DNA of 64,000 nucleotides, taken from the NCBI RefSeq assembly GCF_006542765.1, contig NZ_SKCD01000019.1, positions 1 through 64,000 of the forward strand, in the 5' to 3' direction. Origin of the DNA: Paenibacillus luteus. GTDB taxonomy: Bacteria; Bacillota; Bacilli; Paenibacillales; Paenibacillaceae. This document shows positions 50,373 through 61,180 of the stretch, piece by piece. A program made the translations under genes and the position numbers. Position 1 is the first letter of the stretch. Every line of letters begins with the position of its first letter. Below the pieces are notes generated by a model. It saw only the letters and a program-made list of their open reading frames with translations, made no database searches and had not been told where the DNA came from.

Positions 50373-52865
50373 ATGAGAAAGATTAGGCTAAGCATTGCAC
50401 AAAAATTAATATTTTCACTTGGCCTGCTGGTTACCCTTTCCTTTGTAATCTTGGTATCCGGCCACCTCATCAAGCTCTATCAGTCGAATCTGCGAGAGAG
50501 TGAGCTTCTTGCGCAAACCCAATCGATTTCTAATATACATCCTTTTTCCCTGCTTATGGACCAGACGGTGACCATGCTGGATACGCTTGAAGCCACGATG
50601 AAGCAGATGAATAAAGAGCATTTGCAAAATCGTGAGTTTATCGTCGACCTCCTGAAGCAGGTGATGGAGAACCATCCGGGAGTCATAGGCGTCTACACGA
50701 TATGGGAGCCAAATGCCTATGACGGCAAGGACGAGCTTAATCGCAACAAAAATAGCTACGATGATGCTACAGGACGTTTCATTCCGTATGTGTTCCGCAA
50801 AGGTAATGCCATTGAGAGCTTACCGATCCAATTTTACGAAGATAAAGTGTTGGGCAGCTTTTATCAAATTCCGAAGGTGACAAAGTCCTTCTCCTTAATT
50901 GAGCCTTATTATTATGATGTAGACGGCAATTCCGTGCTTATGACCTCGCTTGTGCTGCCTATTTTGGATGAAAACGGCGAATTTACAGGCGTCGTAGGCG
51001 CTGATATTTCGCTAGAGTCGGTTCAGAAGCATATTGAGACCTTCCGGCCGTTAGGCGGCTACGCAAACATTATAACAACGGAAAATAAATATCTCGCCAA
51101 CGGACGGAATCCGGAGCTAGTTAATCATACGTACCAAATGTGGTCGAACACCGATGAGCTTGAAGCTATGAAGGGGACTCAGCCGCGTCTTAACTACACG
51201 TCAGACCCCGGAGGTGAAGGGACCGTACTGCGGTTGTTTAATCCCATTCTTGTCCATAATGTTCTATGGCATATGGAGACGGTGATACCGAAGAAAAACA
51301 TGCTGTCGAATTACTATAAAAGTTTATGGGAATCCTTGTTGATTACAGGGCTTGCTCTGCTCTTTATGGCGGCCATTATGGGCTTGCTGGTTCGGAAAAT
51401 AATATTGGTCAACATCCATAAGGTCATCCAGGCAACTTCGGCGGTCGCAGCCGGCAACGAAGGCCAGCAGCTAAATATTTATACGAACGATGAGTTCGAA
51501 TCGATGGCGAACCACTTCAATAATATGCTTAACCAGCGTAAGGAAGCCGAGCAGTTAATTGAATATCAGTCTACGCATGATTTATTGACAGGCCTGCCCA
51601 ATCGCTACGCCTATCATCGGTATATGGAAGGAAAGTCGATAGCTGGTCATACGGGGCCGAGCCACTTGGCCTTGCTCTTCATCGATCTCGATCGGTTCAA
51701 AATGATAAATGATAAGCTTGATCACGCTATGGGCGATCAACTGCTAAAGCAAATGGCCGAGCGGATTGCAGCCAAGGTTGGCGTTTATGGGAAGGTTTTT
51801 CGATTTGGCGGGGACGAGTACATCGCTTTGCTTGAGAACGTGGCCCATTTGCATCAGGCCTTTCATATCGCAGAAGAGATTTTGAATGTCATTGCTGAGC
51901 CGATTCAGCTGAAGGACCGGATTTTTTACATAACGGCCAGTATTGGAATGAGCGTTCTTCATGAATGGACTCCCGATGTTGCGAATCAGCTTGTGAAGGA
52001 ATCCGACATCGCGATGTATGTAGCCAAGAAAGAAAGAAATACGTGCAAGGTTTATTCGCCATCGATGAATGATGTGACAAAGAAAGAGCTCATACTGGAG
52101 AACAGCTTGTTCAAAGCGCTTGAGCTTGGCCAGTTTGTTCTGTATTACCAGCCTAAGATTGATATGTCTACCGGCAGCATTTACGGAGCAGAAGCGTTGA
52201 TCCGTTGGAAGCACCCGGAGCTTGGGATGGTCTCGCCGCTTGATTTTATTCCGATAGCGGAGAAAACAGGATTCATCATCCCTCTTGGAGAGTGGGTTCT
52301 TTACACGGCATGCCAGCAAATCAGGGAGTGGGAGCGGATGGGGCTGCCATCCCTTTCGGTGAGTGTCAACATGTCGATGATCCAATTCCAGCAAAAGCAA
52401 ATCGTTCATACAATCGAGCGGATTATTTCGGATGCCGGTATTCGTCCAGCGCAAATCGAGCTTGAAATCACAGAGTCGATCTTTATGGAAAATCCGGGGC
52501 ATACGCTTAAAATATTGCATGAGCTGCAGCAGCTCGGCGTGAAGCTTTCTCTGGATGATTTTGGAACAGGGTATTCCTCGCTCAGTTATTTGCAAAATAT
52601 TCCGCTGCATACGCTTAAGCTGGATAAGTCGTTTATTAGCGGAATCGTTGGCGATATTAAGAAACAAATGATCTTTAAGTCGGTTATCGTCATTGCGCAT
52701 AACTTGAACCTGAGAGTGGTGACCGAAGGCGTGGAAACGCAAGAGGAACTGGATATCATAACCGATCATAATTGCGATGCTGTTCAAGGCTATATTTACA
52801 GTCCTCCGGTGCCGGCGCCAAAATTCGTACAGCTTTACATGGAGCATAATAAAGAAGAAACCTAA
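50373..52865 (+). CDS. Membrane dCache-GGDEF-EAL cyclic-di-GMP enzyme
   Basis: 830 residues from the ATG at 50373; the open frame back to 50235 adds an unlikely leader. TM1 (about 12-32), a large extracytoplasmic dCache sensor (about 40-325, with GVIGVYTIWEPNAYDG and GVVGADISLE), TM2, HAMP, GGDEF domain and EAL domain. The diguanylate-cyclase signature is GGDEY (479-483), a conservative variant of GGDEF. The phosphodiesterase motif EAL (607-609) and LDDFGTGYSSLSYL are intact. One or both activities may work, so it could make or break c-di-GMP depending on the ligand. It ends at a terminator. Confidence 0.92.
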   Translation: MRKIRLSIAQKLIFSLGLLVTLSFVILVSGHLIKLYQSNLRESELLAQTQSISNIHPFSLLMDQTVTMLDTLEATMKQMNKEHLQNREFIVDLLKQVMENHPGVIGVYTIWEPNAYDGKDELNRNKNSYDDATGRFIPYVFRKGNAIESLPIQFYEDKVLGSFYQIPKVTKSFSLIEPYYYDVDGNSVLMTSLVLPILDENGEFTGVVGADISLESVQKHIETFRPLGGYANIITTENKYLANGRNPELVNHTYQMWSNTDELEAMKGTQPRLNYTSDPGGEGTVLRLFNPILVHNVLWHMETVIPKKNMLSNYYKSLWESLLITGLALLFMAAIMGLLVRKIILVNIHKVIQATSAVAAGNEGQQLNIYTNDEFESMANHFNNMLNQRKEAEQLIEYQSTHDLLTGLPNRYAYHRYMEGKSIAGHTGPSHLALLFIDLDRFKMINDKLDHAMGDQLLKQMAERIAAKVGVYGKVFRFGGDEYIALLENVAHLHQAFHIAEEILNVIAEPIQLKDRIFYITASIGMSVLHEWTPDVANQLVKESDIAMYVAKKERNTCKVYSPSMNDVTKKELILENSLFKALELGQFVLYYQPKIDMSTGSIYGAEALIRWKHPELGMVSPLDFIPIAEKTGFIIPLGEWVLYTACQQIREWERMGLPSLSVSVNMSMIQFQQKQIVHTIERIISDAGIRPAQIELEITESIFMENPGHTLKILHELQQLGVKLSLDDFGTGYSSLSYLQNIPLHTLKLDKSFISGIVGDIKKQMIFKSVIVIAHNLNLRVVTEGVETQEELDIITDHNCDAVQGYIYSPPVPAPKFVQLYMEHNKEET

Positions 52866-52871
52866 ATAATG

Positions 52872-52906
52872 AACCGTCTCCCGTCTAACGGAGAGACGGT
52901 TTTTTT
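52872..52906 (+). terminator. Terminator after the GGDEF-EAL gene
   Basis: AACCGTCTC and GAGACGGTT form a stem around a 12-base loop, followed by seven Ts. Confidence 0.88.
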
Positions 52907-53004
52907 GCAAATGGTACAATAATATTTAGGCAAAGGTGCTACAAAATGGCGAATGGCTACGTCTTTCCTATAGCTTGAGCAAAATAGGTAAGGAGGAGAA
53001 CGGA

Positions 53005-53532
53005 ATGGAACATTCGGCGCCGGATTTGTTTCGTCAGCAATTTAATCAGCATTATCCGTCAGTCAGACGCAAACTTATCGCGCTTATTCGCGATGAAGCA
53101 GCGGCTGAGGACCTTGCGCAGGAAACCTTCCTGAGGCTTTACCGGAATCCACCCGATCAGCCTGAAGCTATTGGTGGTTGGCTGCACCGGGTACTGACGA
53201 GATTAGCGTATGACTATATGGATAAGAAAGCGCGTGAGCGCGCACTAACACAAAAGCAGGAACAAAACGTCCTCGCTCAGCCGCAGGCGATAGATTCGAA
53301 TGAACAACAGCTTATCGACAAGGACGAGCAGGAACGGGTACGAGGCTGGCTCGATACGCTGCCGGAACGGGATAAGCAGATGCTGCTGCTTCGATATGAG
53401 GGTTACAGCTATGCAGAGATCGCACAGCAATTGCAAGTGAGGCAGCCGCAAGTCGGCACCATGCTGCGCAGGGCGGGAGAGCGTCTAAAGCGGCAGGCTT
53501 TAAAGTCAGAGAGCGCAATCACGCAGGAATAG
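53005..53532 (+). CDS. ECF-type RNA polymerase sigma factor
   Basis: 175 residues from the ATG at 53005 (AGGAGGAG upstream); the longer frame from 52936 is not needed. Region 2 (LFRQQFNQHYPSVRRKLIALIRDEAAAEDLAQETFLRLYRN) and region 4 (LPERDKQMLLLRYEGYSYAEIAQQLQVRQPQVGTMLRRAGERLKRQ) are complete. No long C-terminal extension. It is followed by a membrane-anchored anti-sigma-like gene and an ABC transporter, the layout of an envelope-stress ECF operon. Confidence 0.93.
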   Translation: MEHSAPDLFRQQFNQHYPSVRRKLIALIRDEAAAEDLAQETFLRLYRNPPDQPEAIGGWLHRVLTRLAYDYMDKKARERALTQKQEQNVLAQPQAIDSNEQQLIDKDEQERVRGWLDTLPERDKQMLLLRYEGYSYAEIAQQLQVRQPQVGTMLRRAGERLKRQALKSESAITQE

Positions 53533-53592
53533 GGCATTTGGCGGTTCAACGATTAGTTGTGCAAGGTCAATACCTTTGAGGAGGAAATCCAA

Positions 53593-54783
53593 ATGACAAC
53601 AAGCGAGAGGTCGAGCAAGAAAGAACAAGAGCAGACAGAAGCCGCTTGGGCACGGCTCCAGACGAGGCTGCAAGAGGTGGAGCCATCTCCCCTTTGGGAG
53701 CAATGGGAAGCAGAAGGGGCAGCGCGGTGGTCGGCACGGGGTAACGCAGATGAGCCGGCATTAGGAAGCAAGGCGAGCACAACGACGCAAGGGCATGCTC
53801 TTCTTCCGGTGCCGGCACTTGATCAAGGCAATGCCGTGCCACTCGGGCGGGTGCGCAGCATGCCAAGCGAGTCCGCATGCAAGCCTGCGCAGAGGGGAGC
53901 GGCGCGACGCTGGATGAAGAAGAATATGGGGAAAACCATAGCTGTATGCGCAGCCGTGTTTTTGACGGTCGTTATTGCGACTCCTTCAACGAACCAGGCA
54001 TTGGCCGCATGGTTAAATACATTCCGTATGGATAAGGTGATGGTTGTCCAAGAGAATGATCTGGTTACGCTAATGAACAGTTTTATGAACGATGGCGAAA
54101 CGCTGGAGCTGTCGAATCGATTTGGTGATTTTGAGCAAACCGCTCACGGGCAATGGAACAGGATTACGCCAGAGGGCGCAGCGAAAGCATTGGGCTTCGA
54201 TATTCCTTCCATAAAGGTTGCCGACAATCAGGTGGTTTATATCTCATCCAGCGCGACCCAAACGTTTACCTTCCGCCTGAAGGTGAACGAAATTAACCGT
54301 ACGATGAGCAAGCTCGGCGCGGATAAGCTGCTGCCCTTATCAGTGGATGGCAAAAAAATTAACTTTGATACCGGCAAGCAGACGCAAATTTCCTATCAAA
54401 CGGCAGGCACAGACGCCAATTCCTTAAGGAGGGGAGTGATGGTCAACTATATGGAGGTTCCAACCGTTAACGTTGATCCGTCAGTAGAGGTTAAGGATGC
54501 CTTTGATGCGGTTATTCGGTTCCCGGCCTTGCCCGATCATATCCGTACCTCGCTATTACAGGCGTCCAGCCTGGAGGATGGTGAAATCCCCATGCCGCTC
54601 ATCACGAGAGGCCATCCTGAGAAGGTCGCAATAAAAGGAATAGACGTTTATGTCGAGCGGCAGGATGATCAATATGCAGCGGCTACCTGGCTGGAGCATG
54701 GCTATGTCGTGACTGCTAATTTCTCCAATTATGGGAATGAAGCCAACGTGAAATCCGTCATTGCGGAGCTGATCCGTTCATGA
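53593..54783 (+). CDS. Membrane anti-sigma factor-like protein
   Basis: 396 residues from the ATG at 53593 (GAGGAGG upstream). A long polar cytoplasmic N-terminus (WARLQTRLQEVEPSPLWEQWEAEG) is followed by one membrane helix (MGKTIAVCAAVFLTVVIATPS, about 118-138) and a large extracytoplasmic domain of about 255 residues. The position directly after a sigma gene and the cytoplasm-TM-outside topology indicate an anti-sigma factor, although no zinc-finger ASD motif (HxxxCxxC) is seen. Its stop overlaps the ATP-binding gene by four bases. Confidence 0.82.
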   Translation: MTTSERSSKKEQEQTEAAWARLQTRLQEVEPSPLWEQWEAEGAARWSARGNADEPALGSKASTTTQGHALLPVPALDQGNAVPLGRVRSMPSESACKPAQRGAARRWMKKNMGKTIAVCAAVFLTVVIATPSTNQALAAWLNTFRMDKVMVVQENDLVTLMNSFMNDGETLELSNRFGDFEQTAHGQWNRITPEGAAKALGFDIPSIKVADNQVVYISSSATQTFTFRLKVNEINRTMSKLGADKLLPLSVDGKKINFDTGKQTQISYQTAGTDANSLRRGVMVNYMEVPTVNVDPSVEVKDAFDAVIRFPALPDHIRTSLLQASSLEDGEIPMPLITRGHPEKVAIKGIDVYVERQDDQYAAATWLEHGYVVTANFSNYGNEANVKSVIAELIRS

Positions 54784-55733
54784 CGACTCCAGCTGTTGAG
54801 ACGATAAACTTAAGCAAAGATTACGGCGACGGACGCGGCTGCCGCGATGTCACCTTAACGATTAGGAAAGGGGAAGCCTTCGGCTTCCTCGGGCCTAATG
54901 GGGCAGGCAAAAGCACGATCGTCAAAATGCTGACGGGATTAATTACACCAACCTCAGGTGAAGCTCAGATATTCGGTCATGCTTCAGGAACGATGGAGGC
55001 TAACCGAAGACTGGGCTATTTGCCTGAGTTGTTCCGTTATCCGGACTGGCTGACCGGAGAAGAAGTCTTAGCTTTTCACGCTAAATTATGCGGTCTGGAT
55101 CGTATTGCCTCAAGGCAGCGGATTCATCTGCTTCTGGATGAGGTCGGCATTGGCAGCCGTGGCAGGGATCGCCTGAAGGGCTATTCCAAAGGGATGCAGC
55201 AAAGGCTGGGGCTTGCCTGCGCTTTGCTTGGTAATCCCGATATTGTTTTTCTGGATGAGCCAGCCTCGGCGCTGGATCCCGTGGGCAGGCATGAGGTGCG
55301 CGAGCTGCTTGCAAGGCTGAGAGGGCAGGGGAAAACAATTTTTCTCAACTCCCATTTGCTGGAGGATGTCGAGCTGCTATGCGACAAGGTAGCGCTGCTC
55401 AACAATGGGCAAGTTCTAATGGAAGGGCATGTATCCGACGTGCTGCGATCCAAGTCCAATTGGCGATTGAGGGTCGGAGGCTATACTTCAATAGCGGCCG
55501 AGCGGATAAAGCAAGTATTGGGCTTGAATGTCGTTGTAAGTGAACAACCATCTGACGATGATCCGGTGTGGCTGGAGATCGAGCTGGAGGATGATGAGCA
55601 GATAGGCTTAGTAAATTATATTCTCATTGAGCTGGGACTGACGCTCTATGAAGTTGGCAAAGTAACCTCGCGTTTGGATGAATGGTTTCTGCAGGCTGTA
55701 TCGGGCCTTGAACACAGGGGGGAACGCCGATGA
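54780..55733 (+). CDS. ABC transporter ATP-binding protein (ABC-2 exporter type)
   Basis: 317 residues. Walker A GPNGAGKST (38-46), signature YSKGMQQRLGLACAL, Walker B DIVFLDEPASALD and the H-loop HLLEDVELLCDKVALL are intact. A C-terminal extension of about 90 residues follows the catalytic domain. It is coupled to the anti-sigma gene and to the permease by four-base overlaps. Exporters of this type often pump out antimicrobial peptides or move envelope lipids, which would suit an envelope-stress operon. Confidence 0.93.
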   Translation: MTTPAVETINLSKDYGDGRGCRDVTLTIRKGEAFGFLGPNGAGKSTIVKMLTGLITPTSGEAQIFGHASGTMEANRRLGYLPELFRYPDWLTGEEVLAFHAKLCGLDRIASRQRIHLLLDEVGIGSRGRDRLKGYSKGMQQRLGLACALLGNPDIVFLDEPASALDPVGRHEVRELLARLRGQGKTIFLNSHLLEDVELLCDKVALLNNGQVLMEGHVSDVLRSKSNWRLRVGGYTSIAAERIKQVLGLNVVVSEQPSDDDPVWLEIELEDDEQIGLVNYILIELGLTLYEVGKVTSRLDEWFLQAVSGLEHRGERR

Positions 55734-56605
55734 ATGCGGTATGGGGATTAACCTGGAGAGAGCTTATCCGCAAGCGCGTGACGCTTATGGCGGCTTTGAT
55801 GACTGTTGTTTTTCTGGTCGCTTATTGGTTTGTTGCGAATGCGATCGCAAGCGAGCCGCAGACTTTCCCAGGCGATCTGTCGATTGGTTTATTTAGCAAA
55901 TTTATTAGCAGCGCGATGGTATTGACGCTCGGTTTTTTCTTTGGGGCGTTTGCTATAGCATTTTTAGCTATCTTCAGCTCCGTGGCTGCCGTAACGGGGG
56001 AAGCTGAGCAGGGCGTGCTGCAATCGGTGCTCGCTAGACCGATTCCACGCTGGAAATGGTTTATGGGGAGATGGATGGGCTTTGTCTCTTATGGAGCTAT
56101 GTACGCTCTTGTCTTATTTGTTGCGATTATACTAATATGCTGGATGGAAACAGGCGTCATTTACAACCTGCTTGTCCTGCTGAAAGCCTACCTGCTATTT
56201 GCTTCCGTCGTACCGCTACTCGTATCCTTAACGATGTTTGGCTCTTGCTTCCTATCTCCTTTGGGCAATGGAATCGGTATGACGATGCTGTTTGGCATGG
56301 GGTGGCTCGGCAGCACGATTGGTCGGTTTATGGGACTTGGGAAAATACAGCTGGAGGGACTTCAGACGCTGGAGACCATTACTGGGCTAATTAAGCTAGT
56401 GATGCCGGCAGATACATTGCAGCAGCGCATGCTGAGCGAGCTGTTTTCCATGTCGGAACTAAATGGACTGATTAATTTAAATAGGGACCTAAGCGTTTTC
56501 TCAATCAGCGATGTTCCGTCTAATTCTTTCTTAATCTATTGTGCGGTATATACAGCGATATTATTTGTTGGCGCCATGACCGTTATGGTGCGTAAAGACT
56601 TTTAA
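55730..56605 (+). CDS. ABC-2 type transporter permease
   Basis: 291 residues with about six hydrophobic segments and the ABC-2 arrangement. TM1 follows ELIRKRVTLMAALMTVVF, and a GEAEQGVLQSVLARPIPRWKWFMGRWMG coupling loop lies in the middle. It forms the membrane part of the exporter with the preceding ATPase and ends the operon. Confidence 0.92.
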   Translation: MNAVWGLTWRELIRKRVTLMAALMTVVFLVAYWFVANAIASEPQTFPGDLSIGLFSKFISSAMVLTLGFFFGAFAIAFLAIFSSVAAVTGEAEQGVLQSVLARPIPRWKWFMGRWMGFVSYGAMYALVLFVAIILICWMETGVIYNLLVLLKAYLLFASVVPLLVSLTMFGSCFLSPLGNGIGMTMLFGMGWLGSTIGRFMGLGKIQLEGLQTLETITGLIKLVMPADTLQQRMLSELFSMSELNGLINLNRDLSVFSISDVPSNSFLIYCAVYTAILFVGAMTVMVRKDF

Positions 56606-56607
56606 GC

Positions 56608-56637
56608 AGTGCTGCCCCCGTCCCCGGAGGCAGCACT
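56608..56637. terminator. Stem between convergent genes
   Basis: AGTGCTGCC and GGCAGCACT pair around an 11-base loop. T-runs are weak on both sides, so termination strength is uncertain. Confidence 0.6.
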
Positions 56638-56643
56638 TGCTAT

Positions 56644-57324
56644 TTAGATTGTCCACTGCGAGTGGACAATGGCGCTCAAGTACCAAGCTCCGTTTAATTC
56701 TTCAAGTACAAGAATGAGGCTCTCCCAGTCCATCCCCGCATCTTGCTCGTCAAACCCGCTGAAATAATAATCCATCACGAAGCTGCCCGGAAAAATCTCC
56801 TTAATATTAACAAGCATATTTCCTTCTCCTTTTATTTCGTCAGCGCCGACGCTCTCTGAGGCAAGAAAGTCTTTATCATAAACAAATTTCTCGTAATATT
56901 GCTTAAAAGTTAGGGAAATAGGTTCTCCGGAGCCATCATAGGCTCCCCAATTATATACGGTAGAATCGGTAAATGGCGGCAAGCCACTGGCTTGAAAAAC
57001 TTTGGCAGAACTCGTATCAATGTGAGCGTAAGGTGAGAATAATAAGCCTTTCTCCGGGTGGATATACGCGTTTAATGTGGTCATATCACTCTGCTTTAAA
57101 GCTAAAAGGATTGTCGCTGCCGCTTCCTCTGACGTAGCTGCGGCAATGGGGTCAGTAGGTTGCTTAGTGCCGCTATTTCCGCTTGGCGAAGGCTCAGTCG
57201 GATTTGTGCTTGGAGAGGAGGGCACAGCTGTTCCGCCATCTGTTGAAGGATCGTCTGGATTGACAGTTGAGCCGCAGGCGGACAGAAGCAGCAATAGCAA
57301 TAAGAATACTATTCCTTTTTTCAA
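56644..57324 (-). CDS. Lipoprotein of unknown function
   Basis: 226 residues. Signal peptide with lipobox LSAC and lipidated Cys17, then a Ser/Pro/Thr-rich linker (about 20-60) and a folded domain of about 160 residues. It carries an NTF2-like or DUF-type mixture (AATILLALKQSDMTTLNAYIHPEKGLLFSPYAHID) seen in several Bacillus lipoproteins, but I cannot name the family. It stands alone, convergent with the ABC operon. AAAAGAGGTGACC precedes the ATG. Confidence 0.8.
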   Translation of the reverse strand: MKKGIVFLLLLLLLSACGSTVNPDDPSTDGGTAVPSSPSTNPTEPSPSGNSGTKQPTDPIAAATSEEAAATILLALKQSDMTTLNAYIHPEKGLLFSPYAHIDTSSAKVFQASGLPPFTDSTVYNWGAYDGSGEPISLTFKQYYEKFVYDKDFLASESVGADEIKGEGNMLVNIKEIFPGSFVMDYYFSGFDEQDAGMDWESLILVLEELNGAWYLSAIVHSQWTI

Positions 57325-57404
57325 AATTCGGTCACCTCTTTTGTATTCTTTGCATTCATATTACCCAAACAGACGGAAAGTTTAATCAAATGTCGCATTA
57401 GTGC

Positions 57405-57433
57405 TTGTAGATGGGCGGAGCGTCTGGTAAACT
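57405..57433 (+). promoter_or_regulatory. Promoter of the LacI-type regulator and alpha-galactosidase genes
   Basis: TTGTAG (57405-57410), a 17-base spacer and TAAACT (57428-57433) preceded by TGG, an extended -10. The palindromic operator starts 11 bases later. Confidence 0.55.
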
Positions 57434-57443
57434 GTAATTGTTA

Positions 57444-58525
<1,082 letters not shown>

Positions 58526-58543
58526 CTTCAGGAGGTTATTATT

Positions 58544-60736
58544 TTGACGATTCAATATGATCAGCAGCGTTCTTTATTCCATTTGCAATCCAAGGATACG
58601 AGCTACGTTATTCATGTGACCAAAGCAGGCTATCCTGCCCATGTTTACTGGGGTAAGAAGGTACGCGGAGTACAGCTTGACCGCTTGTTCCAGCTTACCG
58701 AACGGGCGTCCTTTACGCCAAGCACGGAGCTGGACCAGCTCGAATTGTCGCTCGACACGCTTCCGCATGAGTATCCGGCTTACGGCAACTCCGATTTCCG
58801 CATGCCTGCATTCCAGGTAAAGCAGCCGAATGGCTCGACGGTAACGGATCTTCGTTATGAATCCCATACGATTATAAATGGTAAGAAGTCACTTGAAGGA
58901 CTTCCTTCGACTTATACCGAAAGCGACAAGGAAGCACAAACGCTTGAAATCACATTGAAGGACGAGCTAGCGGGTTTGTCTGTTATTTTATCCTACACGG
59001 TATTCGAAGAGTATGACGCGATCGCGAGATCGGCAAGAGTCGTTAACCATGGTACGGATACGCTGCAGCTGCAGCGCGCATTCAGTATGAGCCTTGATTT
59101 TGCACATGATCAATTTGAAATGCTGCAGCTGTCAGGCGCATGGATTCGCGAGCGCCATATTCATAAGCGCAAGCTCGTGCCGGGTTTGCAATCGGTTGAG
59201 AGTCGCAGAGGCTCAAGCAGCCATATGCAAAATCCGTTCGTCGCGCTGCTTTCTGAAGGGGCAACGGAAGAGCATGGGGATGTATACGGGGTAAACCTCG
59301 TTTATAGCGGGAACTTCACAGCTGGCGTCGAAGTGGACCAATTCCATGCGGCGCGTCTGTTTATTGGTATTAATCCTTTTGACTTTAACTGGCAATTAGA
59401 GCCTGGCGAGCAATTCCAAACGCCCGAGGCGGTTTTGGTCCACTCTAACCAAGGGCTTGGCGGCATGTCGCGCAGCTTCCATGATTTCTACCGTGCGCGT
59501 CTTATTCGGGGAACATTCCGTGATCAGACACGCCCAATTCTGGTTAACAACTGGGAAGCTACGTATTTCAACTTCAATGCCGACAAAATCGAAGATATTG
59601 CGCGTGCGGGCCAAGAGCTTGGCATCGAGCTGTTCGTTCTCGATGACGGCTGGTTCGGTAAGCGCGACAATGATAACACATCGCTTGGCGATTGGTTCGT
59701 AGACCGCAATAAGCTTCCTAACGGCTTGGAGGATTTGGTTAGCCGTGTGAAGCGCCTTGATATGCAATTCGGTTTATGGTTCGAGCCAGAAATGATCTCG
59801 CCGGAGAGCGAGCTGTACAAAGCGCATCCGGACTGGTGCTTGCATATCGAAGGCCGCAGACGGACACAGGCTAGGCATCAGCTCGTGCTGGACTTGTCAC
59901 GGAAGGATGTTCAGGAGTATATCGTGAAGTCGATTTCGGATATTCTCTCAAGTGCGCCTATCACTTATGTGAAATGGGATATGAACCGCAATATGACGGA
60001 GGTCGGTTCAGCTCTGCTTCCGGCGGATCGCCAACGCGAGACGGCCCATCGTTATATGCTTGGCCTGTATGCAGTGCTGGAGCAAATTACGACAGCTTTC
60101 CCGAATATCCTGTTCGAGAGCTGCTCTGGCGGCGGCGGCCGCTTCGATGCGGGGATGCTGCACTATATGCCGCAGACCTGGACAAGCGATAACTCGGATG
60201 CGATATCCCGCTTGAAGATTCAATACGGAACGAGCATTGTTTATCCGGTTAGCTCGATGGGCGCCCATGTTTCAGCGGTGCCTAACCATCAAGTAGGCCG
60301 GATCACGTCTCTAGAGACGAGAGGAAACGTCGCGCTCTCCGGCAATTTTGGCTATGAGCTTGATCTGACCCAGTTTACGCAAGAAGAGAAGGACGCGGTT
60401 AAAGTACAAGTGGAATTGTACAAGGATGTGCGCCATCTCGTGCAATTCGGCGATTTTTATCGCCTATTGAGTCCATTTGAAGGCAATGATACGGCATGGA
60501 TGTTCGTTTCCAAAGACAAGAGCGAAGCATTCGTCGTGTACGTCTCTGTATTGAAAGAGCCTAATACGAAGCTTAACCGCTTCCGTCTGCAAGGACTTGA
60601 TCCGAATCGGGATTATAAACTGCATGGCGAAGAATCGGTGTACGGCGGCGATCAGTTATTGCACGCTGGCTTGGCCACACCGCAATTTTCCGCTGATTAT
60701 GCAAGCAAGGTATACCGTTTCCGCGAAGTAGAATAG
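58544..60736 (+). CDS. Alpha-galactosidase (GH36)
   Basis: 730 residues from a TTG at 58544 with AGGAGG eight bases upstream. No signal peptide, so cytoplasmic. An N-terminal beta-sandwich is followed by a (beta/alpha)8 barrel with nucleophile Asp479 in YVKWDMNRNM, acid/base Asp549 in TWTSDNSDAISRL, and ELFVLDDGWFGKRDNDN and GLWFEPEMISPES substrate loops. Family members hydrolyse raffinose, melibiose and galactomannan side chains. Co-directional with the LacI regulator. No transporter is encoded in this operon. Confidence 0.95.
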   Translation: MTIQYDQQRSLFHLQSKDTSYVIHVTKAGYPAHVYWGKKVRGVQLDRLFQLTERASFTPSTELDQLELSLDTLPHEYPAYGNSDFRMPAFQVKQPNGSTVTDLRYESHTIINGKKSLEGLPSTYTESDKEAQTLEITLKDELAGLSVILSYTVFEEYDAIARSARVVNHGTDTLQLQRAFSMSLDFAHDQFEMLQLSGAWIRERHIHKRKLVPGLQSVESRRGSSSHMQNPFVALLSEGATEEHGDVYGVNLVYSGNFTAGVEVDQFHAARLFIGINPFDFNWQLEPGEQFQTPEAVLVHSNQGLGGMSRSFHDFYRARLIRGTFRDQTRPILVNNWEATYFNFNADKIEDIARAGQELGIELFVLDDGWFGKRDNDNTSLGDWFVDRNKLPNGLEDLVSRVKRLDMQFGLWFEPEMISPESELYKAHPDWCLHIEGRRRTQARHQLVLDLSRKDVQEYIVKSISDILSSAPITYVKWDMNRNMTEVGSALLPADRQRETAHRYMLGLYAVLEQITTAFPNILFESCSGGGGRFDAGMLHYMPQTWTSDNSDAISRLKIQYGTSIVYPVSSMGAHVSAVPNHQVGRITSLETRGNVALSGNFGYELDLTQFTQEEKDAVKVQVELYKDVRHLVQFGDFYRLLSPFEGNDTAWMFVSKDKSEAFVVYVSVLKEPNTKLNRFRLQGLDPNRDYKLHGEESVYGGDQLLHAGLATPQFSADYASKVYRFREVE

Positions 60737-60802
60737 CGATTTATAGAACAATCACAGTACATCTGAATGCAAGGCAAACGTTCAGGCTGATGATAGAAAC
60801 AA

Positions 60803-60850
60803 AAAAAGCTCTTCCTTAGGCAGAAAAACTGCTTGGGGGAAGAGCTTTTT
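60803..60850. terminator. Bidirectional terminator after the alpha-galactosidase gene
   Basis: AAAAAGCTCTTCC and GGAAGAGCTTTTT form a stem with an extended inner helix (TTAGGCAG/CTGCTTGG); poly-A and poly-T flanks serve both strands. Confidence 0.85.
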
Positions 60851-60880
60851 CTATCTGCTGCTATGTATAATGAAGGCCGA

Positions 60881-61180
60881 TTAGTAGTTCGCTGCCGTTG
60901 CAGCAGTTATGGCTATAACCGCCACGATAATAACCGCGTAAATGCCAAGTACGATTGCAGCCCAGAGCAAGGAAGCCTTGAAGTAGTTTTGTTTCGTAGG
61001 ATTGCCTTCACCGAACGCCCATACGAACATCATGATGATGTTTACAATCGGAATGATAAGAATGAGCATCATAAGCATCCATTCTTTCACGGTAATGATG
61101 GGTGCCACGGGTTGCTGCTGGTGGTAGCCGTCATAACCAGGCGCTCCCGGATTCCCTTGGTTTTGTTGATAAAAATCCAT
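60881..61180 (-). CDS. Small membrane protein of unknown function
   Basis: 99 residues from the ATG at 61180 with AAAGGAGAGAAC upstream; a longer version from 61225 has no site. A Gln/Gly/Pro/Tyr-rich N-terminus (YQQNQGNPGAPGYDGYHQQQP) is followed by two strongly hydrophobic segments (WMLMMLILIIPIVNIIMMFVWAF and LLWAAIVLGIYAVIIVAVIAI). It is a DUF-type membrane protein seen widely in Firmicutes; function unknown. Stands alone between terminator and the MerR promoter region. Confidence 0.75.
   Translation of the reverse strand: MDFYQQNQGNPGAPGYDGYHQQQPVAPIITVKEWMLMMLILIIPIVNIIMMFVWAFGEGNPTKQNYFKASLLWAAIVLGIYAVIIVAVIAITAATAANY

Noticed and set aside
51744..52919. 391-residue minus-strand frame opposite the GGDEF-EAL gene
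   Set aside because: The plus strand carries intact GGDEY and EAL motifs; the antisense frame is Arg/His-rich and unlike any protein I recognise.
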